This document shows positions 1-7,233 of a stretch of 7,853 nucleotides of DNA, in pieces; positions within the stretch are counted from its first letter, which is position 1; each line of letters begins with the position of its first letter. Position numbers and translations under genes: made by a program. Source of the stretch: CAYMKE01 sp964390955 (GTDB lineage: Bacteria; Bacteroidota; Bacteroidia; Bacteroidales; JBBRXJ01); contig CAYMKE010000153.1 in assembly GCA_964390955.1 (NCBI GenBank), positions 1-7,853 on the forward strand. The letters run 5' to 3'. The notes under the pieces are model-generated. The model was not told the DNA's origin. It saw nothing but the letters and a program-made list of their open reading frames with translations, and searched no databases.

Positions 1-9
1 GTGTTTGGA

Positions 10-141
10 TCATAATGTTCGGTAACGAGGCTTGCGAAGCCCCAAAATGTGCAGTTTACTGATGTAAATGAGCAATTTTAGGGCAAGCGTAGTGAAGCCT
101 GCCCCGTAAGGAAGAATGACTGTATCGGGGTTAGTGGACAT
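10..141 (-). CDS. Doubtful 43-aa ORF after the peptidase gene
   Basis: An ATG at 139-141, directly preceded by an in-frame stop, opens a 43-codon frame ending in TGA at 10-12. It starts 13 bases after the peptidase gene ends, so it could be read from the same transcript. The predicted peptide begins MSTNPDTVILPY, has a mildly hydrophobic middle (TLALKLLIYI) and a basic end (LRKPRYRTL). I recognise no family. Its coding sequence contains both hairpins at 29-41 and 81-104, which argues for an accidental open frame through palindromic intergenic DNA. It is recorded only because it is short and intact. Confidence 0.15.
   Translation of the reverse strand: MSTNPDTVILPYGAGFTTLALKLLIYISKLHILGLRKPRYRTL
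29..41. repeat. Short perfect inverted repeat (hairpin 1)
   Basis: The arms GGCTT (29-33) and AAGCC (37-41) pair perfectly around a GCG loop. The sequence continues into CCAAAA on the plus strand. The arm sequence resembles that of the larger hairpin at 81-104: both read roughly GGC..GCG..GAAGCC..CCC. That suggests two copies of one palindromic element. A role as terminator, REP-like element or structured RNA cannot be told apart from sequence alone. Confidence 0.45.
81..104. repeat. Imperfect inverted repeat (hairpin 2)
   Basis: GGGCAAGC (81-88) pairs with GCCTGCCC (97-104), with one A/C mismatch, around an 8-base loop. That gives 7 of 8 pairs, mostly G-C. Read on the minus strand, the direction of the upstream operon, the stem is followed by TAAAATTG. 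This is only a weak approximation of a terminator tail. It could be a degenerate rho-independent terminator for the hflK-hflC-peptidase operon, or a palindromic intergenic repeat related to the hairpin at 29-41. Confidence 0.45.
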
Positions 142-154
142 GATTTAACCAATA

Positions 155-2209
155 CTAATTGTATGTTGGTAAAAACGAATAATTGGTTGAATAATTCATC
201 ATTTGTTCAACAAAATCGTTTTGATATTGGATTGTAACATCAATAATATCTCCGTTTTTTGTTTCGGGTACTAATACTGGATTGATAAAACCAGTATATG
301 GTGCAAGGTTAAGTTTTTTGTACCTGGTGATTACCTCTTTGTGGAGTGTATCATTAATTTTTACTCCATATGTTTCGATCAGCTCTTTGGCTGACTGAAG
401 GTCTCCTTCGGATTTAATGCGTTGAATCTCAGAAAGCAATTCAGCAAACAATGCCCTGAGCTTTTGATGGTCATTTATAACAAAATATGTTTTCCCATTT
501 TTTTGTTCCCTTGTTATGACTGAATCGGGTTGTCCCTTTTCAAATACCCATTTGCAAATAAGCTGACGATTGCGCATATGTGCTTCTTCGAGGTCATTCC
601 CTAATGATATTCTGGTCAATTGGGTAATGAATCCATTGCGTATGTATGCATTGTAACCGGCTTTGGCAACATCTTTATGGGGGATGAGGCCTAAGTCTGT
701 TAATTTATCATCCATCAAATAGTATAATGCAAACAGGTCTGCCCTGGTTTCTTCAATGGTAGAATGATAATTTTTCAGGTCTGTTGAACTTATTCCGGGC
801 AGCATTTTTCCTGAACCATGTCCCAATACCTCATGCATGTCAACATGCAGGTTATGTGCCAGCAAACCATACTGTTTAGCCAGGTTGACCTCTTCTTCCG
901 AATATGCGAATTCCTGGAGCATTCCGCTTTCCAGTGAAGCATTGTGATGCGCCTGCATGATATTGTTGAGCGTGACAGATTTAGAGCCATGTTGGTTTCT
1001 GATCCAATCCGAGTTGGGCAGATTGATGCCAATAGGGCTGTATGGATATACATCACCGCCTAATTGTACTACATTAACCACATTGCCAGTAATGCCCGTT
1101 ACTTTTTGTTTTTTAAAACGCGTTTCAATAGGAGAGTGGTCCTCAAACCATTGGGCGTTGCGGCTTAATTTTTTCATCCGTTCGGTTGCCTGTTTGTCAA
1201 TCATCTCAACAACCGACTCCCACGTGCCTTTTAAATTAACAGGGTCATTATATACTTCTACAAAACCATTAATAAAGTCAATGACAGAATTCGTATCTTT
1301 TACCCATGCGACATTGAATTGATCCCATGTTTCAAGATTGCCATGTTGATAAAAGTCTATCAGGTGTTGTATGGTGGTTTTTTGTTGTTCATTTTCTGCT
1401 ACATTTTCAGCTAATTTAAGCCACGAAACAATATTTTCTATGGCTTTAGAGTACATCCCTTCAATTCTCCAAACCTTTTCAATAATTTTCCCATCTTTTT
1501 TGATTGTTTGGTTGTTGTGTCCGAATTCAACGGGTGTGGTGTCATTCGGATCTTTTTGTTTTTCATAATACGAAAGGGCTTCATCTGCGGTTATGTCTTT
1601 GTAAAAATTGGTCGCTGAATTTTTAAGCAAGCCTGTTTCAGGATTTCTGTTTACGCGTTTGGATGCAATTTCCGGATCAAAAATAATGGGCGTAAGCCGT
1701 TCCGTTAGCTCATTTAAACTTTCGCCTTCTGTGAGAGGGAAAGAAGCATCTTTGGAATTGTCAATTAAATGCTTGAAATATTCTTGCGAAAATTCGGGCA
1801 AGATCTTGTCAGTAGAATAATGGTGGTGAATGCCATTGGAAAACCATATTCGTTTAAGGTATATCATGAATTTTTTAAATTCATCAGATTTCCTGTCGCC
1901 GCTATATCCTTTATAAATGGCTTCTAATGTTCGCCTGATAGCGAGATTGTGTTTATAAAACTGGTCATATAAAATATCCCGTCCGCAAAGGGCAGCCTGG
2001 CTAAGATAATATGCCAGTTTTTTTTGCCTGAGAGATAAAGCATCGAATCCATTGACTTTATACCTTAATACTTTAATATCTGCAAATTGTTCAATAAAGT
2101 AATTGAACGGTTCATTTTCTTTATTTGTTTTGGTTGATTGATCTTGTTGTTTACACCCCATAGCTGATATGATCATAATGAATAATCCGGTTAGACAAAA
2201 TGTTTTCAT
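155..2209 (-). CDS. M49 family zinc metallopeptidase (dipeptidyl-peptidase III-like), predicted lipoprotein
   Basis: This 684-aa protein belongs to peptidase family M49. Characterised members (dipeptidyl-peptidase III) remove dipeptides from the N-terminus of short peptides. The hallmark HEXXGH motif is at residues 459-464 (HEVLGH, followed by GSGKM). H459 and H464 should bind zinc and E460 should be the catalytic base. The second hallmark, EETRAD at 486-491, matches the family's EECRAE; E487 is the likely third zinc ligand. The H459-E487 spacing of 28 fits bacterial enzymes and is shorter than in the human one. The N-terminus (MKTFCLTGLFIMIISAMGC) has a basic start, a hydrophobic stretch and a cysteine at 19 in a lipobox-like context, so I infer envelope attachment rather than the cytosolic location usual in eukaryotes. 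Length fits the family. The ATG lies 2 bases beyond the hflC stop, indicating co-transcription and probable translational coupling. The family call is firm; substrate and localisation are inferred. Confidence 0.93.
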   Translation of the reverse strand: MKTFCLTGLFIMIISAMGCKQQDQSTKTNKENEPFNYFIEQFADIKVLRYKVNGFDALSLRQKKLAYYLSQAALCGRDILYDQFYKHNLAIRRTLEAIYKGYSGDRKSDEFKKFMIYLKRIWFSNGIHHHYSTDKILPEFSQEYFKHLIDNSKDASFPLTEGESLNELTERLTPIIFDPEIASKRVNRNPETGLLKNSATNFYKDITADEALSYYEKQKDPNDTTPVEFGHNNQTIKKDGKIIEKVWRIEGMYSKAIENIVSWLKLAENVAENEQQKTTIQHLIDFYQHGNLETWDQFNVAWVKDTNSVIDFINGFVEVYNDPVNLKGTWESVVEMIDKQATERMKKLSRNAQWFEDHSPIETRFKKQKVTGITGNVVNVVQLGGDVYPYSPIGINLPNSDWIRNQHGSKSVTLNNIMQAHHNASLESGMLQEFAYSEEEVNLAKQYGLLAHNLHVDMHEVLGHGSGKMLPGISSTDLKNYHSTIEETRADLFALYYLMDDKLTDLGLIPHKDVAKAGYNAYIRNGFITQLTRISLGNDLEEAHMRNRQLICKWVFEKGQPDSVITREQKNGKTYFVINDHQKLRALFAELLSEIQRIKSEGDLQSAKELIETYGVKINDTLHKEVITRYKKLNLAPYTGFINPVLVPETKNGDIIDVTIQYQNDFVEQMMNYSTNYSFLPTYN

Positions 2210-2211
2210 TG

Positions 2212-3159
2212 CTATTCCATTTGTTTTAAATATTTGTATAATTCACTGTCGGTTGACAGGATTACAGTGGTGGTGGTGTCAAATGTTTTTGTGAATGTTT
2301 CCATGCTTTTTAAAAATTCATACAATTGCTGCGACCGGTATGATTTATTATATGCCCCGGCATAAATAGAAGCTGCCTGGGCATCTGCTTTCCCTTTTTT
2401 TATTTCGGCTATTTCAAAGGCTTCGGAGCGAATCTGGTTCAATTCTTTTTCTTTTTCCCCATTAATCCGTGATGCCTCTCCTTGTCCTTCTGATCGGAAT
2501 TTATCAGCAATTCTGTAGCGTTCACTTTTCATTCTGTCGTACACTCTTTCTCTTACATCTTGTACATAATTAATCCGTTTAAATCGAAAATCAAGAATTT
2601 TTATTCCCAGGTCTTTTGTTTGTTCATTGGCAGATTGCTGAATTATGTTTTGGAGTTCTTTTCTGCCTATTTTAATATCAGGAAGTGAATCTTTAATGAT
2701 GGCGCTGATTTTTCCTGTAGTATCAGCTTCCCGGTTAGTGCTTCTGACTGTTTCTTCTAATAAATGGTTGGCAATGACATCTCTGGTTTCCCCGTCAAGC
2801 AGGTCATCGAGTCTGGAGTGTGCTCCCCGTTCATTGGTTAAGCGCTTGTAAAACTGTAGCGGGTCTGTAATTTGCCAGCGGGCATAAGTATCAACAAATA
2901 AATATTTCTTTTTCTTTGTGGGTATTTGGTTCGGATCACCATCCCATTCCAGATAGCGTTTTTCGAAATAGTTGGTTTTTTGAACAAACGGTGTTTTAAA
3001 ATTTAATCCGGGTGTAGTAATAGCTTCTCCAATCGGTTTCCCGAATTGAGTGATAACGACCTGTTCTTTTTCATTGACGATAAATGCACTTTGAGAGATA
3101 ATGATAATACCCAAAATGGCAATGATAATGATATATGTTATTTTTTTTTGATCTTTCAT
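2212..3159 (-). CDS. hflC: HflC, SPFH/band 7 membrane protein
   Basis: This 315-aa protein has one N-terminal membrane anchor (about residues 8-26, an Ile-rich run) followed by an SPFH/band 7 domain. The domain opens in the typical way (FIVNEKEQVVITQFGKP, then TPGLNFKTPF). A charged, alanine-rich helical segment follows (about 205-265, with EGQGEASRINGEKEKEL), then a C-terminal tail containing ILSTDSELYKYLK. That tail corresponds to the LSPDSDFFRYMK-type ending of HflC from other bacteria. In Escherichia coli, HflC pairs with HflK in a large periplasm-facing complex that encloses and modulates the membrane protease FtsH. It follows hflK by 43 bases on the same strand, as usual for this pair. 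The ATG is preceded by an A-rich leader rather than a Shine-Dalgarno sequence, normal for Bacteroidota. No ftsH gene is in the window. Confidence 0.93.
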   Translation of the reverse strand: MKDQKKITYIIIIAILGIIIISQSAFIVNEKEQVVITQFGKPIGEAITTPGLNFKTPFVQKTNYFEKRYLEWDGDPNQIPTKKKKYLFVDTYARWQITDPLQFYKRLTNERGAHSRLDDLLDGETRDVIANHLLEETVRSTNREADTTGKISAIIKDSLPDIKIGRKELQNIIQQSANEQTKDLGIKILDFRFKRINYVQDVRERVYDRMKSERYRIADKFRSEGQGEASRINGEKEKELNQIRSEAFEIAEIKKGKADAQAASIYAGAYNKSYRSQQLYEFLKSMETFTKTFDTTTTVILSTDSELYKYLKQME

Positions 3160-3202
3160 TTTTTGATTTTTTTATGATTTAATGACTGAGGTATGTGATC
3201 CA

Positions 3203-4174
3203 TTATTTTTCTAAATTCATATTAAGCAATGGAAGTATGTTATTTCCTTCTCCCGGAGTAATGATTTTATCTCCTAATTTAGGTATGACATCCTGCATTA
3301 TTTCCAGATAAATCCTTCGTTTTGTAACTTCGGGCGCTTTAATATATTCTTTGTATAAATCATTGAATCTCGAAACTTCTCCTTCTGCCGTATTGATTCG
3401 TTTTATAGCATACCCTTCTGCTTTTTGAATTGTTTCTTCTGCTTGTCCTTTGGCTTTTGGAATGACTTTATTATACTCTGATTTGGCTTGATTGATTAAG
3501 GTTTCTTTTTCTTGTTGTGCTTCATTTACTGCATTAAACGCTTTTTTTACCGGTTCGGGGGGGTTGACATTTTGCAATACTACCTGGACTATTTGTACAC
3601 CTAATGAATATTCACGGCTTATTTCCTGGATTATTTTTTCTGCTTTGCTGCCAATTGCTGTTCTGCCAACTGTTAATACTTCGTTTACTGTGCGGTCACC
3701 GACTACTTGTCTCATGACAGCTTCTGATATATCACGAAGCGTTTTTTCTGCTTCCCTTACTTTAAAAAGATAGTTATATGGCTGATCTATACGGAATTGT
3801 ACGACCCATTCTACGTCAGCCAGGTTTAAATCACCGGTTAGCATAAGCGATTCATCCTTTGTTGTGCTATTCGAACGGGAATAACTTGTTCTTATATCAG
3901 CATTTTGGGTTCTGAATCCGAATTCAAGCTTTTGTTGGCGTTCTACAGGTACTTTGTGTACCCCTTCAATAAAAGGAAGTCTCGCATGAAGCCCGGGTTC
4001 AACAGTCCTCTTATACTTCCCAAAACGCGTGATCAATCCTGCTTCTTCTGTTTGTATTTGAAACAAAGAACTGATAATCAGTACGATAAAAACAATGGCA
4101 ATAATTAATGTTTTCTTGTGTTTTTCAAGCCATTGTTTCATTTCAGGTGATATTTGAGCTTGTGTGTTTTCCAT
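3203..4174 (-). CDS. hflK: HflK, SPFH/band 7 membrane protein
   Basis: This protein is 323 aa from the chosen ATG. A short cytoplasmic head (MENTQAQISPEMKQWLEKHKK) precedes one membrane segment (about 22-38). The SPFH domain follows with HflK-type sequence: QTEEAGLITRFGKYKRTVEPGLH, then VPVERQQKLEFGFRT. The C-terminal half is a long charged helix region (NEAQQEKETLINQAKSEYN onward). HflK partners HflC in the membrane assembly that regulates FtsH-dependent proteolysis. The frame stays open upstream to a TTG at 4207, but the extra 11 residues (HSICKSKIFI) look like translated leader, and the ATG at 4172-4174 gives the normal N-terminus behind an A-rich leader. It is the first gene of the hflK-hflC-peptidase set. 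The 107-base gap to the T9SS gene upstream has only a one-mismatch promoter-like octamer at 4194-4201, so its promoter is not settled. Confidence 0.92.
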   Translation of the reverse strand: MENTQAQISPEMKQWLEKHKKTLIIAIVFIVLIISSLFQIQTEEAGLITRFGKYKRTVEPGLHARLPFIEGVHKVPVERQQKLEFGFRTQNADIRTSYSRSNSTTKDESLMLTGDLNLADVEWVVQFRIDQPYNYLFKVREAEKTLRDISEAVMRQVVGDRTVNEVLTVGRTAIGSKAEKIIQEISREYSLGVQIVQVVLQNVNPPEPVKKAFNAVNEAQQEKETLINQAKSEYNKVIPKAKGQAEETIQKAEGYAIKRINTAEGEVSRFNDLYKEYIKAPEVTKRRIYLEIMQDVIPKLGDKIITPGEGNNILPLLNMNLEK

Positions 4175-4281
4175 AATAAATATTTTTGATTTACAAATTG
4201 AATGCAATTTAAAACTTATTGTTTGATAAATCTAAAGTTGTTTGTATTTTTTATTAAGAACTATGTTTTAAATATAAAATT

Positions 4282-5532
4282 TTATTCTTTGATCAATGTT
4301 CCTTTATGGATTTCCCCATTTATAATGATGTTATAAAAGTAGATTCCCTTGTTTAAAGTAGTTAACTGGATTTGTTGTCCATTTGTAAACGGTTTGCTTA
4401 TGACATTTCTACCATACGAATCAAAGATGTAAATTTCTCCTTGTTTAACAGATCCGGTCTCAATGGTAATAAAATCATCTGCAGGGTTTGGATACACCCC
4501 GATATCTTCTCGCGTTGCATGATGGGCGTGCTGAACTGTTTCCAACGAATAATTATAGATACCTGTGTCATATATTTCCCATTGATCATCAATGTATTCA
4601 TATTCAATGTATCCTTTTATCATGTTTACAGGTGGATTATCTGACCAATAACAATCGGCATCATCTACTGGCATAATTAGATCCGATAGCGTATACAAAT
4701 AATTATAATTATATTTGATTTTCCAGGTCGGAACCCATTCTGTCGTATATTCATATTTTATTTCTTCAATGGGATTTCCTATGCTGTCATAATAATATAT
4801 TCTTTTTTCTATTGAATCCCATTGATTTGAATTCGGGTGACATTCCAAACTGGATGTCCGGTATCCATTACTGTCATATGTGTATTCATTTTTTTCCATT
4901 ATTCCAAAAGGAGAAAAAAGTATTCTTGCAGTTAATACACCTTCTGAATTGTAGGCAAAAGAATCTATAGTAGACAAATTACAGGAATTTAAATTATTAT
5001 CACATTCCAAATGATAATCTAATAATGGGTTTCCATTCGAATCTAAGGAATACAAGAATACATCTAAGGTGTCATAGTCAGAAGGAGGAGTATTCATGCG
5101 TATATAAAAATTAGCAATTAGATTATTATTGGTGTCATAAATATAATCTATATAACTTTCATCAGTGTCATATTCTTTATCTATCCTTCCATCTTTATGC
5201 AACACATAAGTATAGCTTTCATCAGCAACCCATTGATTTGCTTCCAATTCAAAATAAAATTCTTCTAAAGTTTGTATTGTATCATTTTCATACGTGTAAA
5301 CTTCCTTATATAATTTTAACCAATTTCCATTATCATAATAGCTACTTAGATAGCTATTTAGCTGGTATTTATTTGCCTGTGTGGATTTTTGGTTGATTGT
5401 TGAGGGATGGTTTAATGTGCCATAATCATAAATACTATTCCTTTTTTTTAAAGGGGAGTTATTCTGTTGTGCTTGTGCAGTAAAAAATAAAAGGACACAA
5501 GCTGATGTGAGAAATAAATTAAGTGTTTTCAT
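4282..5532 (-). CDS. Secreted repeat protein with T9SS type A C-terminal sorting domain
   Basis: This 416-aa protein starts with a clear Sec signal peptide (about 1-21: MKTLNLF, hydrophobic core, cleavage likely after AQA). The middle (about 60-335) is rich in Tyr, Asp and Asn. It contains loose repeats of the form YxYDxxGN: YIYDTNNN at 130, YSLDSNGN at 161, FAYNSEGV at 192, YTYDSNGY at 217 and YYYDSIGN at 246. These recall the short strands of RHS/YD-type repeats but are more degenerate. The last 72 residues are a T9SS sorting domain: VYPNPADDFITIE (347-359), IFDSYGRNV (369-377) and LNKGIYFYNI (393-402), ending in GTLIKE. It should therefore cross the outer membrane by type IX secretion and be released or anchored on the surface. 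It has no catalytic motif I recognise, and ligand and function are unknown. It is divergent from the MATE gene, with 72 bases between start codons. Confidence 0.85.
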   Translation of the reverse strand: MKTLNLFLTSACVLLFFTAQAQQNNSPLKKRNSIYDYGTLNHPSTINQKSTQANKYQLNSYLSSYYDNGNWLKLYKEVYTYENDTIQTLEEFYFELEANQWVADESYTYVLHKDGRIDKEYDTDESYIDYIYDTNNNLIANFYIRMNTPPSDYDTLDVFLYSLDSNGNPLLDYHLECDNNLNSCNLSTIDSFAYNSEGVLTARILFSPFGIMEKNEYTYDSNGYRTSSLECHPNSNQWDSIEKRIYYYDSIGNPIEEIKYEYTTEWVPTWKIKYNYNYLYTLSDLIMPVDDADCYWSDNPPVNMIKGYIEYEYIDDQWEIYDTGIYNYSLETVQHAHHATREDIGVYPNPADDFITIETGSVKQGEIYIFDSYGRNVISKPFTNGQQIQLTTLNKGIYFYNIIINGEIHKGTLIKE

Positions 5533-5559
5533 TCATTTTTATGATTCTACATATATTAT

Positions 5560-5567
5560 TACTTTTG
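5560..5567 (+). promoter_or_regulatory. Probable -7 promoter element for the MATE gene
   Basis: TACTTTTG is an exact match to the Bacteroidota -7 consensus TAnnTTTG. It lies in the 72-base divergent spacer and would give a leader of about 30 bases before the MATE ATG at 5605. No convincing -33 TTTG was found; only a T-rich run ending at about 5540 lies at roughly the right distance. I found no equivalent octamer on the other strand for the T9SS gene. Confidence 0.4.
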
Positions 5568-5604
5568 TCGCTTCTTAAAATGAATCAATTTAACGCGCCA
5601 AATA

Positions 5605-6960
5605 ATGCAGGAATTAACCAAAGGGAATGAATATAAAATAATTTTCAGGTTTGCTTTGCCAATGCTTCTGGGCAATGTCCTTCAACAATTATATGTTTTT
5701 GTTGACAGCATCATTGTGGGGCAGTTTATTGGAAAGGAAGCACTGGCAGCTATTGGCGCTTCATTTCCCATTATTTTTGCATTGATTTCATTAATCATTG
5801 GATTGGTTACAGGGACTACTGTTGTGATTGCACAATATTATGGGGCAGGCGATATATCCCGTGTTAAACGTGCTATTGAAACCATGTATATCTTTTTGTT
5901 TTTTATTTCACTGCTTGTTCCATTGCTTGGAATTGTGTTTAGTGACGATCTTTTTCGTTTAATTCAACTACCTGATAAAGTGATGCCCCAGGCATTGATG
6001 TATTTTAATATATTCATTAGCGGGTCTGTATTTTTATTCTTTTTTAATGGTACCAATGCTGTGCTGAGGGGGTTGGGCGATTCCAAAACACCGGTTTATT
6101 TTTTAGTGGTATCTACTGTGCTGAATATTGTATTTGACATTTTGTTTGTGATCGTATTTGACAGTGGTATTGAAGGCATTGCACTTGCAACAGTGTTAGC
6201 CCAGGGGATTGGGTTTTTTGTTGCATTCATTTATTTAAAACGAACCCGGGAGATATTTAAAATATCATGGTTGAAACTACGATTCGACAAAGACTTGTTT
6301 CGAAAAAGTGTGCGTATCGGCCTGCCAACCGGATTACAACAGACGTCTGTTGCATTGAGCTTTTTAGCTCTCGTGGCCATTGTCAACCTTTTTGGCACGG
6401 ATGTACTCGCCGCTTATTCCGTGGGAGCGAGGATCAATTCACTGGCCACAATGCCGGCCATGGTTTTTGGAAATGCACTTTCTATATTTGTTGGACAAAA
6501 TATTGGCGCTCAAAAGATGTACCGGACATACAAAGGCTTTAGGGCTGCATTGATAATGACAACAGGAGTGGCTGTGTTTATCGGATTCATTGTACTTGTC
6601 TTTGGAAAAGGGTTAATGCGTCTTTTTATTCCTGATGAACAAGTGATCCGGGAAGGATACAATTATCTTTCAATTATCGGATCGTTTTATATTGTGTTTA
6701 ATGTGATGTTTGTTGTTGCCGGATTCATGAGAGGGGCAGGGGATACATTTGTTCCAATGCTGGTTAATATTTTAACTTTATGGGTTCTTCGAATACCCAT
6801 TGCTTATTTTTTGTCTGATAAAATAGGCCCGGCTGGTATCTGGTGGTCTTTCCCTGTGTCGTGGGGTGTTGCTGTGATCCTGTATTATATAAGATATCTA
6901 ACCGGAAAATGGAAAGAAAAGGCAGTGATTAAAACAAAAGACAGAAAAAGAAAATGTTAA
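5605..6960 (+). CDS. MATE family efflux transporter
   Basis: This 451-aa polytopic inner-membrane protein has hydrophobic segments consistent with 12 helices. It shows the two-fold internal repeat of the multidrug and toxic compound extrusion family. The first half opens with RFALPMLLGNVLQQLYVFVD (P19) and the second with RIGLPTGLQQ (P241), a spacing of 222 residues. Each half also carries the related loop motif: GLGDSKTP in the first, GAGDTFVP in the second. MATE pumps exchange cationic drugs or metabolites for Na+ or H+, but neither substrate nor coupling ion can be read from this sequence. Length is normal. The C-terminus is a lysine/arginine-rich cytoplasmic tail. The ATG at 5605 gives the standard short N-terminus and no Shine-Dalgarno sequence is visible. 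The gene stands alone on its strand, with 273 bases before the next gene. Confidence 0.93.
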   Translation: MQELTKGNEYKIIFRFALPMLLGNVLQQLYVFVDSIIVGQFIGKEALAAIGASFPIIFALISLIIGLVTGTTVVIAQYYGAGDISRVKRAIETMYIFLFFISLLVPLLGIVFSDDLFRLIQLPDKVMPQALMYFNIFISGSVFLFFFNGTNAVLRGLGDSKTPVYFLVVSTVLNIVFDILFVIVFDSGIEGIALATVLAQGIGFFVAFIYLKRTREIFKISWLKLRFDKDLFRKSVRIGLPTGLQQTSVALSFLALVAIVNLFGTDVLAAYSVGARINSLATMPAMVFGNALSIFVGQNIGAQKMYRTYKGFRAALIMTTGVAVFIGFIVLVFGKGLMRLFIPDEQVIREGYNYLSIIGSFYIVFNVMFVVAGFMRGAGDTFVPMLVNILTLWVLRIPIAYFLSDKIGPAGIWWSFPVSWGVAVILYYIRYLTGKWKEKAVIKTKDRKRKC

Positions 6961-6986
6961 TCTTAAGTAAAGCATATATGAAACCT

Positions 6987-7028
6987 CCATGACAAAGATT
7001 TTGACACACCCGCGCATGATTATAAAAG
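6987..7028 (+). repeat. Dispersed repeat, copy A
   Basis: Positions 6987-7028 match 7732-7774 in the same orientation. Both begin CCATGACAA, pass through 8 or 9 variable bases, then share a 25-base core (7004-7028 here) with one mismatch: ACACACCCGCGCATGATTAT in this copy against ACACACTCGCGCATGATTAT in the other, each followed by AAAAG. The core is more GC-rich than its surroundings. No terminal inverted repeats or transposase are present. Two copies around one small gene suggest a genome-wide repeat family, but only two can be seen here. Confidence 0.65.
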
Positions 7029-7055
7029 GTTCTATCTATGCCGGGTTGCCTAAGA

Positions 7056-7116
7056 AACTCAATTAACTCAATTAACTCAATTAACTCAATTAACTTAGTA
7101 ACTTAGTAACTTAATT
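7056..7116 (+). repeat. Short tandem repeat array (AACTCAATT)
   Basis: There are four perfect 9-base units AACTCAATT (7056-7091), then two 8-base variants AACTTAGT (7092-7107), then one AACTTAATT (7108-7116). The units are head to tail with no spacer, so this is a microsatellite-like array rather than a CRISPR. It ends about 117 bases before the DCC gene start. The sharp change from 9-mer to 8-mer units indicates two rounds of slippage expansion. Any effect on the downstream gene is unknown. Confidence 0.9.
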
Positions 7117-7233
7117 ATAAACATATGAAATAAATGTATTCCTTGCAATCCTTAAATTTTAAAGTTTTAATATGATTTTATGGCATACATTATGTTGAAT
7201 TCCTATAAATGTACTTTTTATTAAAATGCATAT

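Larger units (their letters stand above)
1..154. other. Intergenic spacer downstream of the M49 peptidase gene, with two GC-rich hairpins
   Basis: This stretch lies between the window edge and the stop codon of the minus-strand peptidase gene. It is visibly richer in G and C than the neighbouring coding DNA. It contains two inverted repeats (listed separately) that share similar arms. The only open frame is a 43-codon minus-strand ORF that runs through both hairpins. No tRNA, rRNA or recognisable protein remnant was seen. Neither hairpin is followed by a proper T-run on the minus strand, so a classical terminator for the upstream operon is not evident. Confidence 0.6.

Noticed and set aside
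957..1322. 121-codon plus-strand open frame inside the peptidase gene
   Set aside because: It lies opposite the conserved part of the M49 gene, has no family resemblance and is explained by codon use on the coding strand. The same holds for the other frames within 790-1820.
4208..4281. Terminator or promoter between the T9SS gene and hflK
   Set aside because: Only AT-only palindromes (for example TTTTA/TAAAA near 4266-4279) and a one-mismatch -7 octamer were found; neither is strong enough to list.
4282..5532. Calling the T9SS protein an RHS/YD-repeat toxin
   Set aside because: The repeats are few and degenerate, there is no RHS core or toxin tip, and the C-terminus is a T9SS sorting domain rather than a variable toxin.
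6989..7066. 25-codon plus-strand ORF beginning in dispersed repeat copy A
   Set aside because: It starts inside the repeat and stops in the tandem array. The equivalent frame in copy B diverges, so it is not a conserved peptide.
7056..7116. Tandem array considered as a CRISPR
   Set aside because: The units are 8-9 bases with no spacers and there are no cas genes, so this is a simple tandem repeat.
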